Below are positions 55,727 through 63,853 of a stretch of DNA of 64,000 nt, one piece after another. The stretch spans positions 62,001 to 126,000 of the forward strand of contig JASHOQ010000038.1 of the NCBI GenBank assembly GCA_030041045.1, in the 5' to 3' direction. Source of the DNA: Acidobacteriaceae bacterium. GTDB lineage: Bacteria; Acidobacteriota; Terriglobia; Terriglobales; Acidobacteriaceae. Position 1 is the first letter of the stretch. Every line of letters starts with the position of its first letter. Below the pieces are notes generated by a model. The model ran no database searches and was not told where the DNA came from. It worked only from the letters and a program-made list of their open reading frames with translations. The translations under genes were made by a program, and so were the position numbers.

Positions 55727-56863
55727 ATGCGCCGCTTCTCAAGCTTCCTGTCCATGGTCTTCCCTCTGTCTATTTCCGTTGCGGTTCACGCGCAGACCAT
55801 GTCCCTGCCCGCGCCCTCCCACCCCGCGTCCAACTCTCCACAGCAGGCCGAGCACTGGGATACGCAGGATGGCTGGGTCACTCTGTCCGACTTCCACTTC
55901 GGCAGCGGTGAAACCCTGCCCGAGCTGCGCCTCCACTACCTCACTCTCGGCAGGCCCCATCGCAACGCAACCGGCCACGTTGACAACGCCGTGCTCTTGC
56001 TGCACGGCACCGGCGGCAACGCGCACTCGCTCATGAATCCGCTCTTCTCCGACGTACTCTTTGCGCCCGGCGCACCGCTCGATATTGAGAAGTACTTCCT
56101 CATCCTGCCCGATGACATTGGCCACGGTGAGAGCTCCAAGCCCTCTGACGGCATGCATGACCATTTCCCCGCCTATGACTATGACGACATGGTGCGCAGC
56201 CAGCGCATGATGCTCGACCAGATGCACATCGACCACCTGCACCTCATCCTCGGCACCTCGATGGGTTGCATGCAAAGCTTCGTCTGGGGCGAGACCTACC
56301 CCGGCTTTGCCGATGCGCTCATGCCGCTCGCCTGCCTTCCGGTCCAGATTGCCGGCCGCAACCGCATGATGCGTTATATGGCGATTCAAGCCATCAAACA
56401 GGATCCCGCGTGGATGGGCGGCGAATACAAGACCGAGCCCACGGAGGGCCTGCGCACGGCCAATGAAATGCTGCTCATCATGGGCTCCAGTCCTCTGCAA
56501 ATGCAGAAGCAGGCGCCCACGCGCGAACTGGCTGAGCAGTACGTAAACCGTTATCTCGACCGCACCGTCGCCGCTACGGACGCGAACAATATGATCTTGC
56601 AGCTCGACTCGAGCCGCAACTACGATCCCAGCCCGCATCTCGATCGCATCACCGTGCCCGTAATGTGGATCAACTCCGCCGATGATTACATCAACCCGCC
56701 CGAGCTCGGCATCGCGGAAAAGATGGTCGCGCGCATGCCTCGCGCGCGCTTCGTCCTCATTCCCATCTCCGACGCCACGCGCGGCCACGGCACGCACACG
56801 GTGGCGGCCATTTGGCAAGGTTATCTCGTCGAGCTTTTGAAGGAGTCGGAGCCCAGTCCCTGA
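55727..56863 (+). CDS. Exported alpha/beta hydrolase, homoserine O-acetyltransferase (MetX)-like
   Basis: 378 residues with signal peptide (SSFLSMVFPLSISVAVHA). Fold and motifs are those of MetX: LRLHYLTLGRPH, LLLHGTGGNA (oxyanion region), LILGTSMGCMQSFVWGETYP (nucleophile Ser), INSADDYINPPE (Asp) and GHGTHTVAAIW (His). Cytosolic MetX acylates homoserine, but export argues against that role; the enzyme may be a secreted esterase of the same subfamily. The start ATG has GGAG 6 bp upstream. Confidence 0.85.
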   Translation: MRRFSSFLSMVFPLSISVAVHAQTMSLPAPSHPASNSPQQAEHWDTQDGWVTLSDFHFGSGETLPELRLHYLTLGRPHRNATGHVDNAVLLLHGTGGNAHSLMNPLFSDVLFAPGAPLDIEKYFLILPDDIGHGESSKPSDGMHDHFPAYDYDDMVRSQRMMLDQMHIDHLHLILGTSMGCMQSFVWGETYPGFADALMPLACLPVQIAGRNRMMRYMAIQAIKQDPAWMGGEYKTEPTEGLRTANEMLLIMGSSPLQMQKQAPTRELAEQYVNRYLDRTVAATDANNMILQLDSSRNYDPSPHLDRITVPVMWINSADDYINPPELGIAEKMVARMPRARFVLIPISDATRGHGTHTVAAIWQGYLVELLKESEPSP

Positions 56864-56916
56864 TCCACGACCAGATTCGTGAAGCACGCGAACAGACTCT
56901 GCAGCACAATCTTTGT

Positions 56917-56930
56917 GCTATCATGATAGC
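56917..56930. promoter_or_regulatory. Operator palindrome of the toxin-antitoxin operon
   Basis: GCTATCATGATAGC is a perfect 14-bp palindrome that lies 10 bp upstream of the antitoxin GTG start, next to the ribosome binding site GGAGGGG. FitA-type antitoxins bind such inverted repeats to repress their own operon. Confidence 0.7.
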
Positions 56931-56940
56931 GGAGGGGTTT

Positions 56941-57189
56941 GTGGCGCAGATTCTGGTTCGCAATCTCGAAACCCAGCTCAAGACCCGTCTGCAACGCCGG
57001 GCCCGGCGCCACGGGCGCAGCATGGAAGAAGAGGCCCGTGATATTTTGCGCAACGCGCTGCGCAATGAGGAATCTCCCGCGGGTGGGCTCGGTTCTGCGA
57101 TCGCGGGCTTGTTCCGCGAGACGGGACTATCAAAGGACATTCCCGAGCTACGCGGCCACAAGCTTACTCCGGTCCGCTTCGATCCATAA
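56941..57189 (+). CDS. FitA/VapB-like ribbon-helix-helix antitoxin
   Basis: 82 residues. The N-terminus MAQILVRNLETQLKTRLQRR and RRHGRSMEEEARDILRNAL are the ribbon-helix-helix DNA-binding part of FitA antitoxins; the C-terminal 35 residues (GLGSAIAGLFRETGLSKDI) would wrap the toxin. The GTG at 56941 is chosen because it follows GGAGGGG and begins with the family's MAQxLVRNL; an ATG at 56923 lies inside the palindrome. It is followed by the PIN toxin gene after 18 bp. Confidence 0.88.
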   Translation: MAQILVRNLETQLKTRLQRRARRHGRSMEEEARDILRNALRNEESPAGGLGSAIAGLFRETGLSKDIPELRGHKLTPVRFDP

Positions 57190-57207
57190 TCCAGCCGCCA
57201 TCCTGCC

Positions 57208-57627
57208 ATGATCCTGCTCGATACGAACGTGCTCTCTGCGCTCATGCGCAAGGAGCCGGAAATTCCGGTTATCCGTTGGCTCGACCGCCAGCCTCGCACT
57301 TCTGTCTGGACCACCTCCGTCACCGTCTTCGAGATTCGCTTCGGCCTTCAGGTCATGGCCGCGGGAAAGCGCCAGCGGGCCTTGGCCGATGCATTTGAAC
57401 TCCTCTTGGCGGAGTTGCTGGAAAGACGAGTTGCGGCCTTCGACGGCTCGGCTGCCGCGCACGCGGCCAGCGTGATGGCCTCTCGCCAAAGGAAAGGCCT
57501 GACGGGGGAGCTTCGGGACACGATGATCGCAGGCATTGCGCTGGCGACGCGGGCCACTCTGGCCACCCGCAATGTGCGCCACTTCGAGGGTCTCGCCTGT
57601 CCCGTAATTAATCCCTGGGAGTCTTAG
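57208..57627 (+). CDS. FitB/VapC-like PIN-domain toxin
   Basis: 139 residues. PIN ribonuclease with the acidic residues expected for metal binding: Asp5 (MILLDTNVLS), Glu42 (VFEIRFG) and Asp104 (GELRDTMIAGIALA), plus TRNVRHF near the end. Length and order match FitB. It should cleave RNA unless bound by the upstream antitoxin. The gene ends just before a nested palindromic element at 57628. Confidence 0.92.
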   Translation: MILLDTNVLSALMRKEPEIPVIRWLDRQPRTSVWTTSVTVFEIRFGLQVMAAGKRQRALADAFELLLAELLERRVAAFDGSAAAHAASVMASRQRKGLTGELRDTMIAGIALATRATLATRNVRHFEGLACPVINPWES

Positions 57628-57740
57628 AGCGGTTCCACAGTACATGTAGCCATATTTCACAGTTGCGGAAGGTGGCTTTTTCCTGGTGAAAAAGCCACTT
57701 AGCATCTGCGGCTTCGGGATACAGCAACTGTGAAACCGCT
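57628..57740. repeat. Nested palindromic element
   Basis: Outer arms TTTCACAGTTGC (57655-57666) and GCAACTGTGAAA (57724-57735) are perfect; a second perfect stem GTGGCTTTTTC (57672-57682) and GAAAAAGCCAC (57688-57698) sits inside with a 5-nt loop. AGCGGTTCCACAGT at 57628-57641 nearly repeats the outer arm in the same orientation. It fills the gap between the convergent toxin and ClC genes. Confidence 0.85.
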
Positions 57741-57779
57741 GTAGGCTCAGGGAGTTTCAGGCTCGAAAGTCTGTGCCAA

Positions 57780-59549
57780 TCATTCCCCGCCAAAATCCCG
57801 GTACCGCTCCAGCACATCGTGCTGTGTGATCACGCCCTCCAGCTCTCCCAGGTCAGCGCGGTTCACCACCGGCACCAGCGGCCAGCGGTCCACATACCGT
57901 AGCGCCATATCGAGCGGCTGATCCGGATGCAGATAGGGAATCTGCCGGGCTCCAGCCGATCCCGCGCCCTCCAATATCGACCCGAGGGTCTCGCCTCCTT
58001 TACCCTCCGCCACCTGCGCCATCAATTCCTCGCGCGTCACGGTGCTCCATCCCGTGGGCTCCAGCCGCACCAGCAGTACGCCATCGGCCTGTTCCCCTCC
58101 AGCCAGTTTCTCCGCGCGGTCCACCAGATCCGCGCCTTCAAGCACCAGCTTCACCGGCGGCCGCATGGCGTCTTCCACGCGCAGAATGCTCTCTTCCCGC
58201 TGCTCTTCCATCGAGGGCAGCTCCACGCCGTCCTGCCGGCTGAGAGCATCGAAAATCGCCACCGGCGCCAGCGCCCGCGAAATCAAATAGGCAATAGTGT
58301 TGGCCACGATCACCGGCACAATGATGGAGTAATTTCCGCTCACTTCGAGCACCATGAACACCGAGGTCATGGGCACGCGCAGAAACCCGGCGAACAGCAC
58401 GCCCATCCCTACCAGTGCGTAGGTTCCCGGTGACCAGCCGAGATGCGGCAGCAGGGCGTGCTCCGCGCCGCCCACCGCCGCGCCCAGCATGGCGCCGATG
58501 AACAACGTAGGCGCAAACATCCCTCCCGGCGTACCGCTCACGAACGAGAGCATAGTAGCCACGATTTTGAGCAGCGCCAGGATAGCCAGAAACTGCCACG
58601 TGAACTGCCCGTGCATGGCATCGTCGATATACTCATAGCCTGCGCCCATCACCTGGGGCGCGCCCAGCAAGGCGATGATGCCGATCAGCAACCCCGCAAC
58701 CGCAGGCTGCGCGTACTCCGTCCAACGCGGCAGCTTGCGGCAGAGCGGCCGCAGCGTCGTGATCCCGCTCGCGAATGCCACCGACGCCAGGCCGCCCACA
58801 ATGCCCAGAATCGCGTAGGCAATCAGCTCCGAGGGCCTTCGCATTTCCACCGGTGGAATGCGGAACAGCGGCTCCGAACCCAGGAACATCCGCATGACCA
58901 CCACGCTCGATACTGCGGAAAGCACCACCGAGCCGAGAATGCCCGCGGTCCAGCGCCCGATCACTTCCTCGATCACGAACAGCACTGCAGAGATGGGCGC
59001 ATTGAACGCCGCCGCCAACCCCGCTGCCGCGCCCACCGGAGCCAGCAGCCGCATGTGATCGCGCTTGAGCCGCATGCGCCTGCCCAGCGCCGAAGCCAGG
59101 CACGCGCCGATCTGCAGCGAGGGGTCCTCCGGTCCGAGCGACTGGCCCGATCCGATGGCCAGCGCCGAACAAATGAATTTGCCAACCGCCGTGCGCAACG
59201 GAATGAAGCCGTTGTAGATGTAAAGCGCCGCCTTGGTCTGGTTCACTCCGCTGCCGCGCGAGAGCGGGAAAAAGTGGATGACGAGGATGGCGATTACGAC
59301 GCCTGCCAGCGTAGGCGCCAGGAGCAGCCGCATGGGATTCAGCTCGGCGCCGGAGCCGAGAAGATAGATCCGGCTCCAGTCGATGGCGAAACGGAGGCAG
59401 ACCACCGCGAGGCCCGCGAAGATGCCGATGAAGACGGAAAGGATGAGGAAAAAGCGATCCTCGCGGAACAGCGAATGCATGACTGCGCCCGCGCCGGGTG
59501 CGCTAGAGGCTCCAAGCTCAACCGCCGGCGCTGAAACCGGAGGAATCAC
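57780..59549 (-). CDS. ClC-family chloride channel/antiporter with CBS domains
   Basis: 589 residues. ClC fold with the selectivity motifs: SRGSGVN (variant GSGIP), GSGQSLGPEDPSLQIGA (variant GREGP with Glu kept) and GTPGGMFAPTLFIGAMLG (GxFxP). A pair of CBS domains occupies the C-terminal 120 residues (VEDAMRPPVKLVLEG, and GVITQHDVLERYRDFG). Moves chloride across the membrane, alone or with protons. The GTG start at 59549 lacks a strong RBS; ATG 59480 is an alternative. It converges on the toxin gene. Confidence 0.92.
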   Translation of the reverse strand: MIPPVSAPAVELGASSAPGAGAVMHSLFREDRFFLILSVFIGIFAGLAVVCLRFAIDWSRIYLLGSGAELNPMRLLLAPTLAGVVIAILVIHFFPLSRGSGVNQTKAALYIYNGFIPLRTAVGKFICSALAIGSGQSLGPEDPSLQIGACLASALGRRMRLKRDHMRLLAPVGAAAGLAAAFNAPISAVLFVIEEVIGRWTAGILGSVVLSAVSSVVVMRMFLGSEPLFRIPPVEMRRPSELIAYAILGIVGGLASVAFASGITTLRPLCRKLPRWTEYAQPAVAGLLIGIIALLGAPQVMGAGYEYIDDAMHGQFTWQFLAILALLKIVATMLSFVSGTPGGMFAPTLFIGAMLGAAVGGAEHALLPHLGWSPGTYALVGMGVLFAGFLRVPMTSVFMVLEVSGNYSIIVPVIVANTIAYLISRALAPVAIFDALSRQDGVELPSMEEQREESILRVEDAMRPPVKLVLEGADLVDRAEKLAGGEQADGVLLVRLEPTGWSTVTREELMAQVAEGKGGETLGSILEGAGSAGARQIPYLHPDQPLDMALRYVDRWPLVPVVNRADLGELEGVITQHDVLERYRDFGGE

Positions 59550-59622
59550 CGGGGATTGGCCTCGAGTGGTCGCGCCCTCCTCGATTGAAATCCGTGGCTG
59601 CGATTGGAATAGCGGGTCCAGT

Positions 59623-60816
59623 TCAGTTCTCCTCGTGCTGGCCGGCGATGAGCAACAGAGCCTGGTCCGCCTCCGTCGCTGCGCCGCATGCGCCGCTCGC
59701 CTGGCGTTCGATTGCGAAGACCAGGTTCATGGCCGTGTTCACCAGGTCAGGATGATCGCGCAAGGCCTTCTCGGTTATTTGCGGCCTCAAGGCCGTCCAT
59801 TGCTCCGAAAGCCCCTGCCAGGTCGTGCCCGGCGAGCCGGCTGCGGGTTTTTTCGTGGGCGCTGCACTCGGGGCGGGCGTGGCCTGGCATGCCTTCAAAC
59901 GGTCGCCGGCCGTGGCAAACGCATCCATCACAATCTTGTCGCGCTCACGATCTGGAATCTGCGCGCGAAACGGATCCATGCGGACAGTGTCTTTTGCGGT
60001 CCTGAGCAAACGTGCGCTGGCAGTGTCAGCAGGGGCAGCGGCCACTGCCTTTTCAAGGTATTGTTCCGCCTCCGCGTACTGGCCCATCTCGAAGGCTGCA
60101 CTGCCCGCGCCAGCTTCGGCGGCAGGATTCTCTGAGTTCAGCTTGAGGCTGGCGCGAAACGCCGCCAGCGCGCGGCCGTAATCCCCGACGCGCAGGAACA
60201 GGTTGCCTAGCAGCGTCTGCTGCGCGGCGTTTTCGCCCACGTTGGCCTCGAGCGCAATCAACTCGGATTCGGCCTGCGTGCCGGCCTTGTTCCTGAGCAG
60301 GTAATCGATCAGCTCCAGGCGCACCCGCCGCCGCTCGGTCTCTTGATTACCCGGCCAGGTGGCATAAATCGCATTGTTGTAAAAGCGCAATGCGCGCTCC
60401 CGCTCGCCCCTCCCGGCGGCAATCCGCGCCAGCTCCAGGTTCACCACCCCGTTCTCCGGCTCCCGTTGCCACAGGTTGATCAGGTACGCGTAAGCCTCAT
60501 CAGTGCGCGTAAGCCCTAGGAGCGCCTGGGCCAGGCTGAGCTGATAGGCTCCATTACCGCGGTCGTAAAGAAGCGCGGTGCGAAACTCGATGATGGCTGC
60601 TTTGTAACGGCCTGCGTTCAGGTCATCGACGCCGCGGCCTGCCCAGCGCACGGCAAGCGACGCCTGTTGCGCGTGATAGAGGCGCGACAATCCACTGACG
60701 GCCAGAAACAGCACAATCGTAAGCCCGGTAAGCAGCGTCAGCATCACCGGTTTCCGGTTCAAGTAAGGCGAAAGCCATTGAAATGAAAGGCTGAGCCGTT
60801 TGGGCTCGTGGATCAT
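59623..60816 (-). CDS. Membrane-anchored TPR protein
   Basis: 397 residues. One membrane helix (VMLTLLTGLTIVLFLAVSGL, about 24-43) and a periplasmic or cytoplasmic part with about six tetratricopeptide repeats (AGRYKAAIIEFRTALLYD, GAYQLSLAQALLGLTRTDEAYAYL, DYGRALAAFRASLKLN and GQYAEAEQYLEKAVAA). A Pro/Ala/Lys-rich linker comes before the end. Likely a protein-interaction scaffold; no enzymatic motif. It lies on the minus strand between a TonB-like gene and the ClC gene; 73 bp separate it from the latter. Confidence 0.85.
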   Translation of the reverse strand: MIHEPKRLSLSFQWLSPYLNRKPVMLTLLTGLTIVLFLAVSGLSRLYHAQQASLAVRWAGRGVDDLNAGRYKAAIIEFRTALLYDRGNGAYQLSLAQALLGLTRTDEAYAYLINLWQREPENGVVNLELARIAAGRGERERALRFYNNAIYATWPGNQETERRRVRLELIDYLLRNKAGTQAESELIALEANVGENAAQQTLLGNLFLRVGDYGRALAAFRASLKLNSENPAAEAGAGSAAFEMGQYAEAEQYLEKAVAAAPADTASARLLRTAKDTVRMDPFRAQIPDRERDKIVMDAFATAGDRLKACQATPAPSAAPTKKPAAGSPGTTWQGLSEQWTALRPQITEKALRDHPDLVNTAMNLVFAIERQASGACGAATEADQALLLIAGQHEEN

Positions 60817-61024
60817 TCCAGCTCCTCAGCCGCTTGCGAAAACACCCGCAAATTCATCATAACCGCGTTGATTCCGCGCGCGTTGCGGCCATAAAGGCCA
60901 TCCTAGTGATTCGATGCGGGATGGCTGCCATTCCACAGACAATTTTCGGTTGAAATCAGGGCCGATGCGACCGCCCGGCAAGCAACCGGAACAGAACGGA
61001 GTTGGATCCCCGCCGGGTCGGCTC

Positions 61025-61056
61025 GCGCTGACTTGCTGATCTGCTGATTCGCTGAC
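61025..61056 (-). repeat. Octanucleotide array next to the TonB-like gene stop
   Basis: Four 8-bp units (gene strand GTCAGCGA, ATCAGCAG, ATCAGCAA, GTCAGCGC) directly abut the TAA stop (61059-61057). Confidence 0.85.
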
Positions 61057-62163
61057 TTATTGGTTCGGCGGCTCCAGGTTATAGAGGAACCACGCCCGCA
61101 GCGTGATGTAGGGTCCGTGAAAATCCCTCGGCAGCGGCGGATAACTGGAGCCCGTCAGCGCGCCCCAGGCAGCGCGATCCAGCGCCGTATCGCCCGATCG
61201 CCCGACCAGGTGCACGCTGTCCGGCATCAGACGGCCATTGGGAAGCACCGAGAACTCAATCATCACCTGCCCCTGCTTGCTGATGGGAGGATTCACTTCT
61301 TCCGGAATCAGTGGATCCCATGTTCGCTCGGTCTCGTAATACCACGCCCTCAGCCAGGCGTTGAAGTCCACGCCCTGGGTGTCGGAGAGAATTTGCACGC
61401 CGCCCGCGCCTGCGCCCGGATGCATGGGCAACCCGCCCATGGGAATCTGTCCCGATTCGCCGTGGCTCCGCGCAGAGTCGCGCATGTCGCGTTGCAACTG
61501 GTCGGCCAGGTTCTCGTTGTTGTGCGCAAGCTCGTTGAAGTTCGGCCGCGCCGGAACTGCCACCGGCCGCGGTGCTTCCACCTCGGATGACGACTGTGGA
61601 CTCGGCGGGATGGGCGAGGCGGGTTGCGGTTTTGGCTCAACCGGCGCCTGCTGCTCGGCCGGAGGCGGCGGCACCGGCGCCGTCGGCGTTTCACGTTCCC
61701 GCTTCAGCTCCTCCAAGGTCTGCCGGTCGACCTGAGGCGGATGGAGCAGAGGCTTGACCGGCTTGGCCCGCGGCACAAACGGCGTGTCGAGGTAGGTAAA
61801 TTCCTTGTTATCCTGCGCGGTCTCGATGACCGGCCTCATTTTTAGAACGTATCTGGGGATCACGAAGAGGGCAAAGATGATCAGAATGTGGATGAGGATC
61901 GCCCACAGAACCCCTTCGCGCAGGCGCGCCCAGCGCCGCTCATCCTCGAGGTTGCTGATGATTTCCAGCAGCTCGTGCGTGTCGTAGTCAATCCAGCGCG
62001 AGCTGCGCACCACGGGCCCATTGCCGCCGGCGCCGTTCCCGCTTGAGGCAGGAATTTCCCCGGCCACCGCAGTTTCGAGGCCTGCCTCGGAATCCTTCTC
62101 GGCGGGGCTCCCGGGCTGTCTCGTAGCCTCGTTCACGTCAACTGGCGCTTCGCGGGTGGGCAT
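61057..62163 (-). CDS. TonB-family energy transducer
   Basis: 368 residues. A cytoplasmic N-terminal part of about 85 residues, a membrane helix (VLWAILIHILIIFALFVIP), a Pro-rich periplasmic stretch (PVPPPPAEQQAPVEPKPQP) and a C-terminal TonB-type domain with SKQGQVMIEFSVLPNGRL and TALDRAAWGALTG. The long N-terminal extension before the helix is unusual, since TonB usually begins at the helix. It would transmit proton-motive force to outer-membrane receptors, but no exbB/exbD gene is here. Confidence 0.85.
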   Translation of the reverse strand: MPTREAPVDVNEATRQPGSPAEKDSEAGLETAVAGEIPASSGNGAGGNGPVVRSSRWIDYDTHELLEIISNLEDERRWARLREGVLWAILIHILIIFALFVIPRYVLKMRPVIETAQDNKEFTYLDTPFVPRAKPVKPLLHPPQVDRQTLEELKRERETPTAPVPPPPAEQQAPVEPKPQPASPIPPSPQSSSEVEAPRPVAVPARPNFNELAHNNENLADQLQRDMRDSARSHGESGQIPMGGLPMHPGAGAGGVQILSDTQGVDFNAWLRAWYYETERTWDPLIPEEVNPPISKQGQVMIEFSVLPNGRLMPDSVHLVGRSGDTALDRAAWGALTGSSYPPLPRDFHGPYITLRAWFLYNLEPPNQ

Positions 62164-62324
62164 TCATTTCCAAGGAGCCTCTCGGAAAACGCTTATCGCG
62201 TCGGCTCCGCTTCCGCATCCTTCCTATTTATTCTCTCATCCCTCTCAAGAATTGCGAGCAATGCCGTCACTCGTACAATGAATCTGACTGAATGGACGCT
62301 TGAGGTGCTGGAAGGGGACGCAGC

Positions 62325-62945
62325 TTGAAGCAATTTTTTCTGCATGTTGCGGCTTATTGGAAGCTCGTCCTTCTGCCCGCCCTGGTCAAGCTCGGATTCT
62401 GGGGTGCGGGCGCCATCGCCGTCCTTGATTCCTCTTCCATCCCTGTTCCCATCGACGCGTTTCTGGCCGTCCCCATCTGGAACGACCGCAGGCATTTCTG
62501 GGTCTACGTGCTTTTTGCCGCGGCCGGCTCGGCCATCGGCGGGCTGCTGCCTTATGCCCTGGGCCGTGCCGGCGGCGAACTGTTTCTGCTCAAGCGCATC
62601 AACCGCCAGCGCTTTGAGGCCATCCGCGACCGCTTCGAGCGCCAGGAATTCCTGGCCGTCATGATTCCCTCCATGCTGCCTCCCCCGGCCCCGTGGAAAG
62701 TGTTCATCTTCGCCTCCGGCGTCTTCGAGATGCGCGTCCTGGATTTTCTTCTCGCCGTCTTCGTGGGCCGGGCGATTCGCTGGTTCGTGCTCGCGCTGCT
62801 GGTGATCAAGCTCGGACCCGGCGCAGTCGACGTGGTCGCGCACCACGCCCTCGCCACGGTGATCGTGGTCGGCGCCCTCGCCATCGCTGGATTCCTCGGG
62901 TGGTGGCTCAGAAAGAGACGCGCCGAAAATCGCATTCTCCCCTAG
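62325..62945 (+). CDS. VTT/DedA-like membrane protein
   Basis: 206 residues, about five membrane segments. The VTT-like motifs are AVLDSSSIPVPIDAFLAVPI, FAAAGSAIGGLLPYALGRAGGE, and PPPAPWKVFIFASGVFEM; these resemble the YqaA/DedA group of small inner-membrane proteins thought to take part in phospholipid scrambling or envelope homeostasis. TTG at 62325 is the start, 8 bp after AGGGG. Divergent from the TonB-like gene. Confidence 0.85.
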   Translation: MKQFFLHVAAYWKLVLLPALVKLGFWGAGAIAVLDSSSIPVPIDAFLAVPIWNDRRHFWVYVLFAAAGSAIGGLLPYALGRAGGELFLLKRINRQRFEAIRDRFERQEFLAVMIPSMLPPPAPWKVFIFASGVFEMRVLDFLLAVFVGRAIRWFVLALLVIKLGPGAVDVVAHHALATVIVVGALAIAGFLGWWLRKRRAENRILP

Positions 62946-62948
62946 GGA

Positions 62949-63080
62949 GAGCCGAGAATAGCCCAGGGCGAAGTCCTGGGTTGAGCACCGCCCAAGTTCA
63001 AACCGTCCCGTAGGGGCGGTCGCACCTGCAGGACGATTCTGCAAAATGTTTTGCGGGTTGACCCTGAAGGTTCAACCGCT
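62949..63080. repeat. Repeat-rich 3' region with several hairpins
   Basis: CCCAGG/CCTGGG (62962-62967 and 62975-62980), ACCGTCCC/GGGGCGGT (63002-63009 and 63013-63020), GCAAAA/TTTTGC (63041-63054), and GGTTGA/TCAACC pairs follow in a row, between two convergent genes. It resembles the short intergenic palindromes common in this genome. Confidence 0.6.
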
Positions 63081-63129
63081 CAATCCAGTATCTTTTCAAT
63101 CCATGCGAGATTAGAGCCGCAGATGCGCC

Positions 63130-63672
63130 CTACTTCCGCACCGCTGCGGTCTCCACCCCCTGCGCCTGCATCCGCCGCACCAGCACGGGCGCACCGAAGG
63201 CCGCGGCCAGCAGGATCGCCGTGGAGGCCAGATCGTTGCGGTAGAAGGGAATCGCCGCTGCATAGCAGGCTGAAAGCCCGGCCAGCGTACGGGGATACAT
63301 GCCGCTCCCCGCCCAAACTGCGTAGTTCGATACCACGAAGAAGGAGGTTGGCCCCAGCAGCGCGGCCGTCGCCACGCGGGCAAAGGTGGTCTTCGCACTC
63401 AACAGGATCCATCCCAGCGCCATCGCCGCCGCGTACCAGGCCCAGGTGGTGACGTAGCTCTGCCAATGAAACGGATAATGGTAGGCGTAAACGGTCAGGC
63501 AGAAATCGGTGGCCATCAGTACGGCCAGCGGCGTCACCATCTCCCGCCAAGGCCGGCGCGCGCCAAAGTAGAGCAGTGCCGCGCCCTCGGCGCTAAAGTT
63601 CATCCACTCGGGGTGGGGCAACACCAGCACACGGCTCAAAACCGCCAGCAAAAGCAGCAGATACGCGATCAT
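63130..63672 (-). CDS. Small polytopic membrane protein (DUF6580-like)
   Basis: 180 residues, about six membrane segments (MIAYLLLLLAVLSRVLVLP, MVTPLAVLMATDFCLTVY, YVTTWAWYAAAMALGWILL, VATAALLGPTSFFVVSNYAVW and LASTAILLAAAFGAPVLV). EWMNFSAEGAALLYFGARRPW and YRNDLASTAIL fit a small membrane family resembling ECF-transporter S components (DUF6580). The substrate is unknown. ATG 63672 follows GAGG; a TTG at 63693 is less likely. Confidence 0.75.
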   Translation of the reverse strand: MIAYLLLLLAVLSRVLVLPHPEWMNFSAEGAALLYFGARRPWREMVTPLAVLMATDFCLTVYAYHYPFHWQSYVTTWAWYAAAMALGWILLSAKTTFARVATAALLGPTSFFVVSNYAVWAGSGMYPRTLAGLSACYAAAIPFYRNDLASTAILLAAAFGAPVLVRRMQAQGVETAAVRK

Positions 63673-63853
63673 GCAGAACCTCGTTCTCTCCAAAACTCCG
63701 GACTCGCCCAGACCCCAGGGAGCCTCATCCTAAGCCTTCGGTGCTCACTTTATTCTGCGGTCCACCGGTTCAGGGGTCAACCAAAACCATTTCACATTAC
63801 AAAAATTAAATTCATCGGCACAAAAATCGGCCGAGGGCTGAGCCGGCCTGTTT

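Noticed and set aside
55727-56863. Naming the gene metX
   Set aside because: The fold matches but a signal peptide shows export, which does not fit cytosolic methionine synthesis.
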